The notes under the pieces were generated by a model. That model saw nothing but the letters and a program-made list of their open reading frames with translations. It was not told the origin of the DNA and ran no database searches. Of a stretch of 5,072 nt of DNA, positions 4,973 through 5,072 are shown piece after piece. Source of the DNA: Chloroflexota bacterium (GTDB taxonomy: Bacteria; Chloroflexota; Anaerolineae; SpSt-600); contig DRAO01000476.1 of the NCBI GenBank assembly GCA_011041825.1, positions 1 through 5,072 of the forward strand, read 5' to 3'. A program made the translations under genes and the position numbers. Numbering within the stretch: position 1 is the stretch's first letter; each line of letters begins with the position of its first letter.

Positions 4973-5072
4973 GGTGCTCCTCATAGGTCTTGGCGAAGAT
5001 GTGAGAGCCATCTCCCCGGGAGAAGAAGAAGAGGTAATCGGTTTCGGTGGGGTAGAGCACGGCTTTGATGGA
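4944..5072 (-). CDS. mltG: C-terminal end of MltG-type endolytic murein transglycosylase (YceG family), truncated by window
   Basis: On the minus strand the frame runs from the right edge to a TGA (complement 4944-4946), giving 42 residues that begin SIKAVLYPTETDYLF and continue with FSRGDGSHIFAKTYEEH. This is the conserved end of MltG: 'lkA.l.P..tdYLyFv..gdG.H.Fs.T..EH'. MltG is a membrane-anchored enzyme that cuts nascent peptidoglycan strands and limits their length. Its catalytic Glu and membrane anchor lie upstream, outside this window. The gene converges with the ProRS-like gene, and the two coding ends overlap by 29 bp (4944-4972), with no room for a separate terminator. Any promoter is beyond the right edge. 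Confidence 0.9.
   Translation of the reverse strand, partial: SIKAVLYPTETDYLFFFSRGDGSHIFAKTYEEHLKNQELYGR

Noticed and set aside
4607..5011. Minus-strand 134-residue frame
   Set aside because: It is out of frame with the clear MltG ending and antisense to the ProRS-like gene; no family features.

Overview
The window is bacterial, gene-dense, and moderately GC-rich (estimated by eye at somewhat above 55%). A hybrid-kinase-type receiver domain, a very large GT-C-like membrane protein with C-terminal soluble modules, a ProRS-like protein and MltG together suggest an environmental bacterium. Chloroflexota or a similar thermophile or sediment lineage is my best guess, at low confidence, because there is no rRNA or other taxonomic marker here.

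Layout. (1) Positions 1-389 (+) hold the C-terminal end of a phosphoreceiver protein whose start lies outside the window. (2) Three bases later, positions 393-3143 (+) encode a 916-residue polytopic membrane protein. It resembles GT-C type glycosyltransferases and carries a periplasmic/extracellular tail made of a beta-sandwich-like module followed by a clear ILEI/FAM3-like domain, a fold best known from animal FAM3 cytokine-like proteins and the POMGNT1 stem. (3) An imperfect hairpin with a T-tract (3147-3203) follows the stop codon and looks like an intrinsic terminator. (4) A 204-bp MITE-like element (3211-3414) has 19-bp terminal inverted repeats, a perfect 9-bp target duplication and a nested palindromic interior. 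(5) Positions 3440-4972 (+) encode a 510-residue prolyl-tRNA synthetase paralogue. It keeps the N-terminal signature, the YbaK/INS editing domain, two CxxC pairs and the anticodon-binding domain, but has lost the recognisable motif 2 and motif 3 of the aminoacylation site. (6) Positions 4944-5072 (-) are the C-terminus of an MltG-type murein transglycosylase, converging on and overlapping the ProRS-like gene by 29 bp.

How the parts relate. The receiver gene and membrane protein are tightly spaced and probably co-transcribed up to the hairpin at 3147-3203. The ProRS-like gene has its own strong Shine-Dalgarno sequence but no convincing promoter. Removing the MITE and one target copy restores an 83-bp gap in which the ribosome site sits almost directly behind the hairpin, so the gene may originally have depended on read-through, and the MITE now separates the two. 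The most notable items are the bacterial ILEI-domain fusion, the ProRS-like likely pseudo-synthetase with a preserved editing domain, and the well-preserved MITE between them.
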